This document shows, piece after piece, positions 10,201 to 18,304 of a stretch of DNA of 64,000 bases (position 1 is its first letter; each line of letters starts with the position of its first letter). The stretch covers positions 124,001 to 188,000 of the forward strand of contig NC_013079.1 in the NCBI RefSeq assembly GCF_000142805.1, in the 5' to 3' direction. The notes beneath the pieces are model-generated. The model had not been told where the DNA came from. It was given only the letters and a program-made list of their open reading frames with translations, and made no database searches. The position numbers were made by a program, and so were the translations under genes. This stretch comes from Lachancea thermotolerans CBS 6340 (Eukaryota; Ascomycota; Saccharomycetes; Saccharomycetales; Saccharomycetaceae).

Positions 10201-10413
10201 AGCCTGACGTCAAATGACGACTCGCTTCTAAGCTCGAGTGGCGCCGGCCTGGCGGCCGAGCCCAAGAGCGACATGCGGGACGCTCCCTACCGTCTGAAAA
10301 TCAAGGACTTGAAAGCCGAGCTTTTCATCATAAAACAGGAGAGAAACGCGCTAAAGGACGACGTAATGGAGCTAAAGAAAAAGCTTCTCAACCTCGAAAA
10401 CGAGGACGACTGA
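7243..10413 (+). CDS. KEL1: Kelch-repeat cell-polarity protein (Kel1/Kel2)
   Basis: Kel1 and Kel2 form a complex that acts in cell polarity, cell fusion during mating and mitotic exit through Bud14 and Lte1. The 1056-residue product has an N-terminal six-bladed Kelch propeller (about residues 85-430) with glycine-pair strands YVIGG, FVIFGGD, LYVFGGQ, LWVFGGD, MCVVGGKD and LLIMGGD. A low-complexity middle follows, including an octapeptide repeat (residues 633-704), then a long coiled coil (about 705-1050) such as SRRIEELEQENSRLKES. The ATG at 7243 gives MAPFKFAKKISKDKAKH. It is the single pre-duplication counterpart of KEL1 (YHR158C) and KEL2 (YGR238C), so either symbol could apply. The flanking TDA11 and REC104 match the KEL1 side and the YGR237C-like gene matches the KEL2 side. 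Confidence 0.93.
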   Translation: MAPFKFAKKISKDKAKHEPAPAPKAAPQPQPQPQIAKRFTHSAIPEPAAARIFPTPVPVQQRNVSSASALQQTEYTPWSRVKLANSPFPRYRHVASAYASEQNQVYVIGGLHDQSVYGDTWIISAHDNGSKFSSKTVDITDTTPPPRVGHASTLCGNAFVIFGGDTHKVNSDGLMDDDVYLFNINSYKWTIPRPVGPRPLGRYGHKISIIATSQMRTKLYVFGGQFDDTYFNDLTVFDLSSFRRPDSHWQFIKPNTFTPPPLTNHTMISYDYKLWVFGGDTPQGLINDVFMFDPQINDWKVMQTTGDKPPPLQEHAAVLYGDLMCVVGGKDEQDVYSNSVFFLNLISLKWFKLPSYRSGIPQGRSGHSLTLLPNHKLLIMGGDKFDYARGGEGDVHTSDVDLGCGTLLYVLDLSKLGEQCPGIFDAKRVAAPQKGVENIPTSPPQPSRNASIQQNILTPFSERYQTPNTDQGGFSAVEKFTTPKTDGVFSPRPEAEDSNTEASALGTPQDIKKPTSPVPQLKTNHWSAQSPPPRVVSLSSANESELGSSRGHDSQFSGDVSEEYGVAMIGNSPSRPVVRESILPEDETLENLPSRSYSGETTPQREDIQPVSSTPEPARPVVARDQGNLGTQVQENIASPGPENMAVRSQENTATRGQENTATRGQESMVARGQENTMKRTQENSMARGEEGLMTRSPDNSTQNGMKGVPFEIIEALRKELGDLRSEAEKSAQSASRRIEELEQENSRLKESNDAGSRLVKLQTDYDLAVADRKAHEDRVGEVEDLLSKKFLDVARLHDIIRVQSSKIGSLEGEETFKEKYEELNDKYEQLLKDHETLKAKDREEEKSLHESIAQYSVQLEQFLASRNEGQEEGNGGVRSISGHHQKVIEDLRSRMDQMVSEKQGTDSSAAELSEKHKELENKCRKLEEELKAIEYNYESSVNSVNNASRALALSQEELNKYKQESKRLADELEEMKYKSVDRRDTSLTSNDDSLLSSSGAGLAAEPKSDMRDAPYRLKIKDLKAELFIIKQERNALKDDVMELKKKLLNLENEDD
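9139..9354 (+). repeat. 24-bp coding minisatellite in the Kelch gene
   Basis: Nine tandem 24-base units encode octapeptides with consensus close to RGQENTAT. Successive units read VQENIASP, GPENMAVR, SQENTATR, GQENTATR, GQESMVAR, GQENTMKR, TQENSMAR, GEEGLMTR and SPDNSTQN. The central units are most alike, the outer ones more diverged. The array stays in frame. Confidence 0.85.
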
Positions 10414-10477
10414 GCATCCCTGCTCGTATGTATTTTATAGATAACATTAAGTAGCCTCTTAGCAGACTTGATGCACA

Positions 10478-10948
10478 CTAGGGCGTGTGCGGGTTGGCTC
10501 CTGCGCGCTCGCGCGTGTCGTCAGGCTCGGATGCAAAGTCGCCACTCTGTAGGAGCACGCCAGTGTCGCTGTCATACTCTATCCTGCTACTCGTGAAGAG
10601 CACCATTGAGGACTCAGCTTCTGAGCCATTGTCGGACCCCAAGAGTTGGAATGAGTCTAGTTCCAGCGTCAGTGACCTCCCAGCGCCTTCTGGAACCTCC
10701 GAGTTGAGTGTGCAATCCTCCCGCGTCTCCGCAGCGTGTTCCTCGTCCCAACCATCATAACTCGCTTTCTTGACCTCCAGACCACTCAGCTGGAACTCAG
10801 CTTCTCGCTTGCGCGTTGCGCGTGTCTTTTTGAATTCATCTTCACTTATTATGCAAACATCATTGCGCGGAAGAAACCGCCTGGAAACCTCCTCGGGCAC
10901 ATCGTACTGCTTACTAAACTCTTCTACGCAAACTATGCTCCTGCTCAT
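10478..10948 (-). CDS. REC104: Meiotic recombination protein Rec104-like
   Basis: Rec104 acts with Rec102 and the Spo11 core complex to make meiotic double-strand breaks. The 156-residue product aligns at its N-terminus with S. cerevisiae Rec104: IVCVEEFSKQYDVPEEVSRR here against ITCTQDFLHQYFVTERVS there, then ISEDEFKKTRA against INKDEFDKAVN. The rest is acidic and divergent, typical of this fast-evolving protein (182 residues in S. cerevisiae). The position next to the Kelch gene matches YHR157W beside YHR158C, which is the stronger argument. The start is an ATG with a URS1-like element about 60 bases upstream. The reading frame is intact, which suggests retained meiosis. Confidence 0.75.
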   Translation of the reverse strand: MSRSIVCVEEFSKQYDVPEEVSRRFLPRNDVCIISEDEFKKTRATRKREAEFQLSGLEVKKASYDGWDEEHAAETREDCTLNSEVPEGAGRSLTLELDSFQLLGSDNGSEAESSMVLFTSSRIEYDSDTGVLLQSGDFASEPDDTRERAGANPHTP

Positions 10949-11505
10949 CGCTATAAAATGTGGAATCTGGTCAATGTTATTCCTTTGAGATGTTCCTTAG
11001 ATGTCTAGCCGCTGAGTATTTTTTCAACGGTCTATAACGGCTCTTATTTCGCAGTAAAAAAGGGCTGCTCAAACAAGACAATTGACTGGGAAATTTCTTC
11101 GAGTGCTAAAACCCACGCAGATCGCCGTTTTATTTTCCAAGTCCGAACATGATGTAGCTGACCAATACTGTTTGTTTAGGCATCTCAAACGTTTATAAAG
11201 AGCTGGACTTGCTGGGCGTCAAGTCCTTCATTTAATTTGTTGATAGTGGAAACTTCTTTTTGTTGAGGGGAAGGGTCTTTCGTAAATAATGACTGAACCC
11301 TGACACGGTGTCGAAGTTGCTCGATGGAAGTTAACCGAGCGCGAATCCACAGCAAAGAGACAAAGAAAAGGTATTGCGAGCACCAAGTTAGCCTGCAGCA
11401 CGATTTTATTAGATCCGAGAGCATCTGGAAGGATCCGAAGACTTTTTTTCAACGTTACGTGCACCGCATCATTTGGCTAGATCGAAACCCCTCGGATAAG
11501 TTTAG
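10949..11505. other. Divergent promoter region, REC104 / YGR237C-like
   Basis: About 557 bases between divergent starts. Apart from the URS1-like site, no RNA gene or repeat is recognised. Confidence 0.4.
11006..11015 (-). promoter_or_regulatory. URS1-like element upstream of REC104
   Basis: TAGCCGCTGA on the plus strand differs at one base from the Ume6-binding URS1 consensus TAGCCGCCGA. It lies about 60 bases upstream of the REC104 start. Early meiotic genes of S. cerevisiae use this element for mitotic repression and meiotic induction. Confidence 0.5.
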
Positions 11506-13566
11506 ATGGCAGATTCTGCACAGTACGTGTCGCACGTTTCGTTTGACGATCTGACCCCGTCGTTGATAGACGACCAGGCACGGCTACTGCAAAAACACGG
11601 CCAGGAGGTTACGTTTTCCAACCCCTTCCTGCACATTCCGCCGCAATATAACCCTCTGTACGCATCCGGCGCGGCAGACGGAAACTCGCCGCGAGTTTCA
11701 GGGCTGGGCTCACCGAAGAAGTCTTACTTCAGCCTCGACTCCTACTCCAGGTCACCGTATGGCTCCAGCCCCAACCTGTATTCAGAGTCGTCCGGGCAGG
11801 ATGGTCTCAAGCTGCCCCAATCGGATCCCTCCGTGGATTCTGTCCACAGTGCGCGTTCCAGTACCACCCCAGTGCCAGCATATCTTCCGGGTCGGCTGCC
11901 TCCTGCTGCCTCGCCCCCAGTGCTCAAGAAACGCCCTCAGCGGGACTACGAGGTTGTTAAAGATTTCGACCTCATCAACCCGGACTATGTCAAAGAGCAC
12001 CAGCTCACTTTGTTAACTGATGAAAACACTCAACAAAACTCGGGATGTTCTCATGGATATACCACGTCCGGTTTTGCTAACCTGAACGAAGTCGAAGACA
12101 AAGTGATGCGCAAGGATCATGCGGAAACAAGCCAGACTTCGAAAGAGGGTGGCCGAAGAAAGAGCTTCGCTGGTATGAGTCTTGAAGAGCTTGCGGCGCT
12201 CGAAAGAGAGTACGAGTCTGCATCGCGAACCAACTACAATGTGGAACAATTTGACTTTAGCGAGCAAGTCCAGCACTATATAGGGCCTGATCAAAGAAGG
12301 GCTATTGGGCCGTCGAACGACTGGCCTCAGACAATTTACCCTTCGCGGCCATGCGTGAACCACCGTGCTCTGGCAATTACCAGATCTCACCGCGAATACT
12401 CAGACTATATCAAGGATCACGGGAGAAATCAAACGAAAGGATCTCTTAGAACAGTCGTTTGCCTTATCTCCGGAAGAAAGCATACATGGTCAGCGGTTGA
12501 CTGGTACGTGGAGAATATGGCACGCGGCGGCGACTATCTGGTGATCGTTTCGCGAATACCAGTCTTTGAAGACTCGGTGAAGCGGCCTACACCCCCACAG
12601 ACAAGCCTCAGCGAAAACTACGATATCAAGGCTTCCAAGCCCAAAAGCAGATCACTGAGCAGGAAATGCAGCCTTACCGAGCAGGGCCTGATGGTGCAGG
12701 ACGTGGATGTCCTGGCACGCGCCAAATGTAATGACATTCTGAACTACTACCTGCACAAACTCACTGGCAAAATCATGAAACTTACCGTGGAGATTATCAA
12801 GGACGACTCGACGGTTTTTGCGCTAACTTCAGCAATAGCCCTTTACAAGCCTGATTTCAAAGTTGTCAGCACCGTCAGCACAAACTTGCATATTAAGTTC
12901 AGAAACGGGCACGTAAAGCTTGCCAACTTCGTAATGAGGCATTTCTGGGTGCCTACCTATGTGGTCCCGTTCGAATTCATCGACCCAGCGTTGCTAGGTG
13001 AAAAGGTGCCTGATCGGCGTATTACCAATAACCCAAAGGAAGAAAAAGACGATGTGCATATTATAGCCAATATAGACAAGGTGATCAAGCGCACTCTTAA
13101 CAATCCGTTTGGATCCCAAACCCCGCGTGAACCCAATGATTCCGATGGTGATTTGGCTAGTGTCAATTCTTATTTCCCAACTGATCCCGAGACAAAGCGC
13201 AAAGTCGAAGAGTTCGAGAGCATGGGCTATCTCAGACCTGTGCCCACCAGGAGAGAATGCGACCTAAACAAAGTGGGCTCTTTCCCAGGCTCCTCACGAT
13301 CCAGCAGACGGAGCTCTCGTATCCAGTTTGCAGGTGACCACAACGGAATGTACAAGGTCAAGTCCTTAATTGACGCTGACGACAAAGATGATGATATGGT
13401 CCGAAAGATAAAATCGGTGAGCTCAACCCACAGTAGATCATCGATGAAGAAAGGACATATGTCTGCCAGACGCACCAAGAGCATTGACTCTCCAGGAGGG
13501 GTCGAGGCCAAAAAGAAGGGAAGCAAATTTAGCGGGTTTTTAAAGAAGATTGGATTCGGCAAATAA
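11506..13566 (+). CDS. YGR237C-like protein with a universal-stress-protein-like fold
   Basis: This is an uncharacterised protein of 686 residues, placed as the YGR237C counterpart because it follows the Kelch gene and precedes SPG1. About residues 318-490 hold an alpha/beta segment (VVCLISGRKHTWSAVDWYVE, then ARGGDYLVIVSRIP, later ANFVMRHFWVPTYVVPFEF) that resembles universal stress protein or nucleotide alpha-hydrolase folds; this is my reading, not a database hit. The N-terminal third is serine/proline-rich (LDSYSRSPYGSSPNLYSESS). The C-terminus is basic and ends KKKGSKFSGFLKKIGFGK, an amphipathic tail that could bind membrane. ATG at 11506 gives MADSAQYVSHVSFDDLTPSL. Function is unknown. 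Confidence 0.8.
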   Translation: MADSAQYVSHVSFDDLTPSLIDDQARLLQKHGQEVTFSNPFLHIPPQYNPLYASGAADGNSPRVSGLGSPKKSYFSLDSYSRSPYGSSPNLYSESSGQDGLKLPQSDPSVDSVHSARSSTTPVPAYLPGRLPPAASPPVLKKRPQRDYEVVKDFDLINPDYVKEHQLTLLTDENTQQNSGCSHGYTTSGFANLNEVEDKVMRKDHAETSQTSKEGGRRKSFAGMSLEELAALEREYESASRTNYNVEQFDFSEQVQHYIGPDQRRAIGPSNDWPQTIYPSRPCVNHRALAITRSHREYSDYIKDHGRNQTKGSLRTVVCLISGRKHTWSAVDWYVENMARGGDYLVIVSRIPVFEDSVKRPTPPQTSLSENYDIKASKPKSRSLSRKCSLTEQGLMVQDVDVLARAKCNDILNYYLHKLTGKIMKLTVEIIKDDSTVFALTSAIALYKPDFKVVSTVSTNLHIKFRNGHVKLANFVMRHFWVPTYVVPFEFIDPALLGEKVPDRRITNNPKEEKDDVHIIANIDKVIKRTLNNPFGSQTPREPNDSDGDLASVNSYFPTDPETKRKVEEFESMGYLRPVPTRRECDLNKVGSFPGSSRSSRRSSRIQFAGDHNGMYKVKSLIDADDKDDDMVRKIKSVSSTHSRSSMKKGHMSARRTKSIDSPGGVEAKKKGSKFSGFLKKIGFGK

Positions 13567-14022
13567 AGAATCGGGCGCATCGTTTTGGAGCCAAAACTCC
13601 TTTCAAGTCCCTCACCGCAGAGGTTCTCGCAATACCGGAGTCCCGTGGTCTACATCACATGACTTGCGGCAGGTGATCCTTGCTTATTATGATCTCCAAG
13701 GTGGAAGGCCCGGTACCCTTTGACGCTATCCTGAAACCTCCCTAGAAAAAGGGTGGAGTAGTCTCCGCCCTGCTCGTATGGATGCTACGAGGAGCTTTGA
13801 TTACCCCTTGCGCTATGCTTTGCGCTCCTATGGAAGTTGTCTACGATAAGGATGTTCAAATGTGTGGGGTAGAATGAACTCTTTTGGTAACAGGGGTACA
13901 TGAACTTGTGGAGTTCGCGTGCATGGCTTTAACCATATAAATTAGAACACATCTGTGCTTACACAGCGAAAGCTCCCTATCATCACCCCCTACTTTAAAC
14001 GTCGATTGGAAACCCTCAAACA
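13567..14022. promoter_or_regulatory. SPG1 promoter with three stress-response elements
   Basis: About 456 bases upstream of SPG1. CCCCT/AGGGG (STRE, bound by Msn2/Msn4 in S. cerevisiae) occurs at 13804-13808, 13892-13896 and 13987-13991. ATCACATG at about 13656 is a Cbf1-like E-box. A TATAAAT-like sequence occurs near 13935. The stress elements fit a stationary-phase gene. Confidence 0.5.
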
Positions 14023-14460
14023 ATGAAAATCGATTCGAAAATATACGAAGAAGCACACAGGCTGGCTCTCATGCCCCGCATGAGAATGATGTTCTACGGT
14101 GTTGTGTGCGGAGCTATCGTCCCCGCTATGTACCTGAGATCCTACTATCTGCCATCTATCAAAAGCCAAGATGCTAAAGATGTTAGTGCCTTAGCTGACA
14201 AAGTCAAAATGCTGGAACACCGAACATCAAATATGGAACATCCCGCGGTGAGGAGCAACTCCGGCGTGGGGCGCTCGGCCAGCGCTAAGTCAGCGGAAAA
14301 CGCATTGGCCTCAAGCGAGAACCTGGGGGCATTAGCCAGCGTGGGTGAAGTCCCTATCGCGTCCTGGCATATTAAGGGACGCAATCGCTTCTCTAATGAT
14401 GACCAGTACCGAAAGCTGGTGGAGGAAGCCAACACTATAATGTTTTCGTCTATCATGTAG
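14023..14460 (+). CDS. SPG1: Stationary-phase mitochondrial protein Spg1-like
   Basis: S. cerevisiae Spg1 (YGR236C, 95 residues) is a mitochondrial protein needed for survival in stationary phase at high temperature. Here the ends match closely: MKIDSKIYEEAHRLALMPRM against MKLDSGIYSEAQRVVRTPKF, and the C-terminus TIMFSSIM against LMFSSIM. A hydrophobic segment (MMFYGVVCGAIVPAMYL, about residues 24-40) is a likely membrane span. The product is 145 residues, some 50 longer, because of a serine/alanine-rich middle. The position between the YGR237C-like gene and MIC26 matches YGR235C-YGR237C. Confidence 0.88.
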   Translation: MKIDSKIYEEAHRLALMPRMRMMFYGVVCGAIVPAMYLRSYYLPSIKSQDAKDVSALADKVKMLEHRTSNMEHPAVRSNSGVGRSASAKSAENALASSENLGALASVGEVPIASWHIKGRNRFSNDDQYRKLVEEANTIMFSSIM

Positions 14461-14748
14461 ACAGCGAAGCGTTGTGGACAGCCCTTTCACGTAATGCATA
14501 TAAGTATATAACCTTCACGAGACGTTAATGAGACAACCTGATTTGATTTCTGTTACTCAAGTCCGCCTCCAGCGCTTCTTCACTGAAATCGTGCTGCGTC
14601 CTGCACTTCCAATATTCTTGATGTAGTGAATTAATTACGGAACTTTTCTTAGCTTCGACAAAAAATTAAGATTCCAAATTATTTCGCAATAAAACGACCA
14701 ATATTAATTCGCCAGCGGACATCAAATTCCTTTGTCAAGTCGTTTACT

Positions 14749-15441
14749 ATGGCTCCAAACTTTTACAGACCAGTCGAACTCGTTTCAGAGGGAGTTGTGC
14801 CACCTGAGACAGGCTCCATTGTTTCCTCAGAGGCGAAGGAAGCAGCTCCTTCCCATGTTACAAAACAATCGGTTAGCCACAGCGCTACTGAAATACTTGG
14901 GGACAACAAGTTGCTGGACGGAATCTCTGTGAGATCTCCCACATATTTGAACAAGTTTTTCAGCTCGTGGCGTCTAAACCTCTCTGGTCTCATCGAGAAT
15001 ACATGCGATACTATCGATGAAAAATCGAGAAAGTACTACAGTTATGAAAGGAAGCTCACGACAACTGTGGCCAACTTACACTCTGATCCCCGTGAACTGC
15101 TTTTGCCTGGAATGACATATTCTTTGGTTGCTGCTATGTCTGGCTCTGTATTGACAAGGAACAGAAACATCTTGGCCAGAATTATGGCACCTCTCGCCTT
15201 GGGTGCCTGCTGCTTCTCTTACGTTTTACCAGTGACGTCCTCGAATACGTTTGGACTCCTCTTCGATTTGGAAAAGCAGGCCTTTCCTCGTTTTGCACAG
15301 AACCAGCGCGCTCTTTACAACACCTGCAAGAACACTGTTCACCAGACCATTGCTGTTGCGGGGCGCACGAGCGACGCTATCTCTGGTTCTTTCTCCAAAA
15401 GTATGCACCTGGTAAAGGAGTGGACGGGCTTGAACGTTTAG
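14749..15441 (+). CDS. MIC26: MICOS subunit Mic26 (apolipoprotein O-like)
   Basis: Mic26 is an inner-membrane subunit of the MICOS complex that shapes mitochondrial crista junctions. The 230-residue product starts MAPNFYRPVELVSEG and carries the family core WRLNLSGLIENTCDTIDEKS, a coiled segment with YSYERKLTTTVANL, then LLPGMTYSLVAAMSGSVLTR and a second hydrophobic stretch LARIMAPLALGACCFSYVLP, followed by NTFGLLFDLEKQAFP. Length matches S. cerevisiae Mic26 (233 residues) and position matches YGR235C next to SPG1. It could also be called the co-orthologue of the related Mic27; synteny favours Mic26. Confidence 0.9.
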   Translation: MAPNFYRPVELVSEGVVPPETGSIVSSEAKEAAPSHVTKQSVSHSATEILGDNKLLDGISVRSPTYLNKFFSSWRLNLSGLIENTCDTIDEKSRKYYSYERKLTTTVANLHSDPRELLLPGMTYSLVAAMSGSVLTRNRNILARIMAPLALGACCFSYVLPVTSSNTFGLLFDLEKQAFPRFAQNQRALYNTCKNTVHQTIAVAGRTSDAISGSFSKSMHLVKEWTGLNV

Positions 15442-15562
15442 AATAGCTACCCAGTCTCATTGTATATATATTCACAGATACGACTATGCTTATGAAAATT
15501 CCAGTTAGCATCTTGAAAATTCCGGTCGGAAGCACCTTGAAAGTTCCAATGCATATGGAACA

Positions 15563-18304
15563 TCAGGATCTGTAGACGACATATCGAGAAGTCTCGAGGT
15601 TTGCCTCCAACGTAAAAATGCTTTCGACGCACCAGTTCCATTCCACGACCATAACCTTGTTCTCTCCAGCATTCCGACAAAGTTTCGCGAACTTTTTGGA
15701 CTGGGAAGCCTTCTGAGCGATAAGTATATGAGTCGGACTGTTTTTTTTACCATTATTTATTACGACATCCTCCTCTGTGTATTTCTTGGGGAGCATATGC
15801 ACATTTAGAACGCCGTGAGCCTTCAGTATCGATGACAGTACTTCTTCCCCACCGGGTACTCCTTCTGTCAAATTTATTGATTTGATACCCGCCCTTTGAA
15901 AGACCTTTGTGGAGAGCTTGGTTTTTTTCAGAACTTCTGGTTCGATTTCAGGTATCAAATAATCCTCAGGTTTAGGAAGTTCTTGGATCGGAGTTGTCTG
16001 TCTAAAAATTGAGAGTAGCTCGCTCACGAATTCGGGCATAAGAGCCCATTTTAGAGGATGGAAGCCAAAACTAGTTAAAAACTTCGCGGTTCTCATCTTT
16101 TTCGGAGCAATTATTGTATTGCATTGAACATCAACGGCTTTTAAAATGGTAACCCCGACTCTTCTCAGGAGCTCCAAATCAAACTCATCAATTTCTTCAT
16201 GGCACCCCGTACAGACTGCAATTATGTCGTAAGGCTTCATGCTTTTGCCCTTAGGACGACCAGCAACAGTTTCCAAGTGCTCTCTTACTTTTTCTCCAAC
16301 TTCTTTCAGTTTATTCAGCTTTTGAATCTCTTCTGGAAGTAGGGATCTATTCTTCTTTCTCTTGAGATTCTGCTCGAATTCATTTAGTGCCTCCATATCT
16401 GTGTGTAACTTCAATGCCGCCTTCTCCTTTGCCTTTCGAGAATTGCTGCTTGGTAAAAATTGGGAATGATCATGCGGCAGCGAGCTGAAAGAAGCATTTG
16501 GTGATGCTTGTCGTAGTGGGACGTAACTAGTTGCTTCTTGCGATAAATCGTCTCTTTGCGGTCCTACAATATCAGGCGCGCCTTCTGCAGCGATATTACT
16601 TGATGGAGTGTTGTCTTTGTGCGGCTCCAGAGTTTGATCTGGTGAGAAAGCATCGTCTTTCAAAAACTCGTCAAAAGCCCTTTTAGAGGACACCTTGTGT
16701 TCTGTATGTTTTTCTAAAGGCTCTTGTCTAGAGGAAGTACCTTCGACGATGTTAATCTGCATTTGAGGGTGAGGCTCTTCGGGGGTGGGCACTTCCTCAG
16801 GAATAGTAACTGGATCAGGGAAGATCCCATTATCAGGAAGCACATCTTCACATTGCGTTGGAGTCTCCGTAGCGCTATCCTGACCTCGGAGAAGTATGTG
16901 ATTTTGAGAAGGCATGTCTGCCTCTTGTGGCAAAATCGTGTCTGTTAAGTCCTCGTCATTAATCTCCAAAGGCATCTGTCCCAGTTTTGTACTTAGCCCT
17001 CCTGGGGCAGGGATTTCATTATATCGCGTACCAACAAATGGCACTTGAGTCTGTTTTCTGTAGCAGTCCTCCAGCCAAAGATGATTCGCAATTTTACAAG
17101 TACCTTCCCACCTCAACGCAGCCTCGTATTTTTGACCAAGCGGCAAGCAAGTCAAAAGGTGAGTGTTTTTTTTCGTGAGCTCGGTAGTACTAACTCCTCC
17201 AAGCGCCTCAACTAACTTTTGAATGTAGTACCTCTGTTGTCCTAAATAATTGGTGTAACTCAAAATAAGCTGACCTTTGTTGAATACTGGGGGCCGTAGT
17301 GGAGAGAGCAAAAGTTTGAATTGTGGTAATACAAATGACTGTAGTGACCACATGTGAAAAAGCCAAGATAAGTTCCCTTTATGAAGCCCTCTTGAGTTCG
17401 CGCTTATGAAATCCTCTGATATCGAGTTTTGCCCCAGGAAGCAGTCACCGTTGAACTTTGATATCTCCATGGGTTCCGAGTGACGAATCGCGTTGCCGCC
17501 AGCGGCGAGTATGAAGTCGACAAGGAAATCGAAGCACTGAGATGGTAGAATTAAATCCGATGAAAAGAAAAATTCGTGACCGCACAGAAAGTCAGTGCAC
17601 GAGCCGACCTGGGTCTTCTGTACAAGCTCCCATGTACTTGCGGATTTGTCTTCCACATCTTCAGGTCTATCATGTGGGTCAAGTGAATACGGGGTTTCGC
17701 TCACTAAATCGCCGCTCGCAAAAACGGCCACTGCCCATGTTGGAAGAACGTACTTGATGGAGAGCGATTTGATATCGGCAACTGCAGCAATAGCTGGGTC
17801 TTGTGCGTCGTTGGTGAGGATGTGACTTGTCTTGCTGGACAGATGGTCAATGCACACTCCGCCTAACGCGCGCACGATGGCTGAATAGAGCGTGTATTCA
17901 CTCGGACTGAAGGCATGTTTTGAGACGTAAATTTGGTGATTTTTTAGAAGATGGGATGAATCAGGTGAGAAAGAACTCGCTCTAGTTATGCGGCGAGTTG
18001 CAACGCATGCGTTCACCCAGTCAGAAGTTACAACAGGTATGAGGAAATCGAAAGCTGCAAGGCGGTAGAACCAGAAGTCACAGGTTGAGGCAATGATTGC
18101 GTGAACCTCGAAGTCGAATGTCTTGCAAAAGACATCTTTGTCAAGCGCCTGGTGGGCTTCGTTCTCTAACACATTGTATATGGTGCACTTATTAGCAGAG
18201 TTGTTCTCAAGTATCTCGATAATACGCTCAGTTTCTGGTTCGGTTTCTTTGTTCGCGACGATCACAAAGTTGAGGCCTTGGAACAGCTTACTGCTTGCTG
18301 ACAT
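15563..18304 (-). CDS. RTT107: BRCT scaffold of the DNA damage response, Rtt107
   Basis: Rtt107 (Esc4, YHR154W) is a multi-BRCT scaffold that binds phosphorylated H2A and recruits Slx4, Mms22 and Smc5/6 to stalled or damaged replication forks. The start is the ATG giving MSASSKLFQGLNFVIVANKE, which aligns with S. cerevisiae MSTSLLFEQLNFLILV; the frame stays open nine codons further but begins there with GTG. The 913-residue product shows N-terminal BRCT repeats (IPVVTSDWVNACVATRR; ALGGVCIDHLSSKTSHILTN; LGGVSTTELTKKNTHLLTC with HLWLEDCYRKQ), a long unstructured linker, and a C-terminal BRCT pair (about 690-913) including GFHPLKWALMPEFV and VVEWNWCVESIF. S. cerevisiae Rtt107 has 1070 residues; the linker is shorter here. 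Confidence 0.93.
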   Translation of the reverse strand: MSASSKLFQGLNFVIVANKETEPETERIIEILENNSANKCTIYNVLENEAHQALDKDVFCKTFDFEVHAIIASTCDFWFYRLAAFDFLIPVVTSDWVNACVATRRITRASSFSPDSSHLLKNHQIYVSKHAFSPSEYTLYSAIVRALGGVCIDHLSSKTSHILTNDAQDPAIAAVADIKSLSIKYVLPTWAVAVFASGDLVSETPYSLDPHDRPEDVEDKSASTWELVQKTQVGSCTDFLCGHEFFFSSDLILPSQCFDFLVDFILAAGGNAIRHSEPMEISKFNGDCFLGQNSISEDFISANSRGLHKGNLSWLFHMWSLQSFVLPQFKLLLSPLRPPVFNKGQLILSYTNYLGQQRYYIQKLVEALGGVSTTELTKKNTHLLTCLPLGQKYEAALRWEGTCKIANHLWLEDCYRKQTQVPFVGTRYNEIPAPGGLSTKLGQMPLEINDEDLTDTILPQEADMPSQNHILLRGQDSATETPTQCEDVLPDNGIFPDPVTIPEEVPTPEEPHPQMQINIVEGTSSRQEPLEKHTEHKVSSKRAFDEFLKDDAFSPDQTLEPHKDNTPSSNIAAEGAPDIVGPQRDDLSQEATSYVPLRQASPNASFSSLPHDHSQFLPSSNSRKAKEKAALKLHTDMEALNEFEQNLKRKKNRSLLPEEIQKLNKLKEVGEKVREHLETVAGRPKGKSMKPYDIIAVCTGCHEEIDEFDLELLRRVGVTILKAVDVQCNTIIAPKKMRTAKFLTSFGFHPLKWALMPEFVSELLSIFRQTTPIQELPKPEDYLIPEIEPEVLKKTKLSTKVFQRAGIKSINLTEGVPGGEEVLSSILKAHGVLNVHMLPKKYTEEDVVINNGKKNSPTHILIAQKASQSKKFAKLCRNAGENKVMVVEWNWCVESIFTLEANLETSRYVVYRS

